DNA of 5,920 nt from a bacterium (GTDB lineage: Bacteria; UBA8248), in assembly GCA_027622355.1 (NCBI GenBank), contig JAQBZT010000190.1, positions 1 through 5,920 of the forward strand, given 5' to 3'. The notes under the pieces are model-generated. The model was not told the origin of the DNA. It made no database searches and worked only from the letters and a program-made list of their open reading frames with translations. The position numbers and the translations under genes are program-made. The number at the start of each line of letters is the position of its first letter. Position 1 is the stretch's first letter. Positions 5,810 through 5,920 of the stretch are shown one piece after another.

Positions 5810-5920
5810 TGTAAAGGGCAGTCTAAAAGTGTACCGGCGGGGCGGCGCAATCGTGTGCCTGGCGAATTCTTAATTAAGCTGCAATCGGCGTCTGGAACAG
5901 GCCGCGGCAATGTGCCAGCC
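5810..5920. mobile_element. Possible end of an IS21-type insertion sequence (partial)
   Basis: From 5810 the plus strand begins TGTAAAGGGC, then AGTCTAAAAGTGTACC. That resembles the terminal repeats of IS21-family elements as I remember them: a 5'-TG end and a GGCA...AAAAGTGTACC core. Related motifs recur inward: GTGTACCGGCG (5829-5839), GTGTGCCTGGCG (5853-5864) and ATGTGCCAGCC (5910-5920), as multiple internal repeats of such ends would. GC content also jumps at about 5835 compared with the AT-rich DNA before it. No transposase frame is visible in these 111 bases, and the other end and any target duplication lie outside the window, so this is a tentative call. Confidence 0.28.

Noticed and set aside
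5869..5878. 10-bp palindrome CTTAATTAAG
   Set aside because: Short and AT-only except at the ends; no promoter or gene next to it, and such palindromes are expected by chance.
5710..5910. Minus-strand open frame of 66 codons upstream of the regulator
   Set aside because: It runs through the promoter, the palindrome and the putative insertion end; it has no ribosome site and no recognisable motif.

Overview
The window looks like a bacterial chromosomal segment with moderately GC-rich, densely packed coding DNA and an AT-richer regulatory region at the right end. All supported genes lie on the minus strand and read right to left. The sequence does not fix the taxon. The style (Shine-Dalgarno sites, a sigma70-like promoter, a CoxG-accompanied molybdenum hydroxylase under an IclR regulator) fits a metabolically versatile Gram-negative or environmental lineage, but that is only a guess.

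In transcription order: (1) a regulatory region, about 5666-5809, with a consensus -35 box and two inverted repeats, and beyond it (about 5810-5920) DNA that may be one end of an IS21-type insertion sequence; (2) an IclR-family regulator (4814-5665); (3) a possible 27-residue small ORF (4734-4817) in the 97-bp gap; (4) a CoxG-like SRPBCC protein (4261-4716); (5) a FAD-binding medium subunit (3377-4255); (6) a [2Fe-2S] small subunit (2880-3380); (7) a molybdopterin-binding large subunit (593-2890); (8) the N-terminal part of a fumarate reductase/succinate dehydrogenase-type flavoprotein (591 to the left edge). From gene 4 onward the genes are separated by 5 bp or less or overlap, so they very likely form one transcriptional and translational unit.

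Together they encode a complete three-subunit xanthine-oxidase-family molybdenum hydroxylase (electron path Mo-cofactor, two [2Fe-2S] clusters, FAD), a CoxG accessory protein, and a second flavoenzyme, under a probably self-regulating IclR protein. The large subunit lacks the Cys-containing active-site loop of true CO dehydrogenase and has an Arg-Gly-Phe-Gly loop and a GAKGVxE glutamate instead. The enzyme is therefore probably a hydroxylase of an organic (aromatic, heterocyclic or acyl) substrate rather than CO. The substrate cannot be read from the sequence. The most interesting points are the pairing of this hydroxylase with a fumarate-reductase-like flavoprotein, and the symmetric DNA elements that bracket the regulator's promoter.
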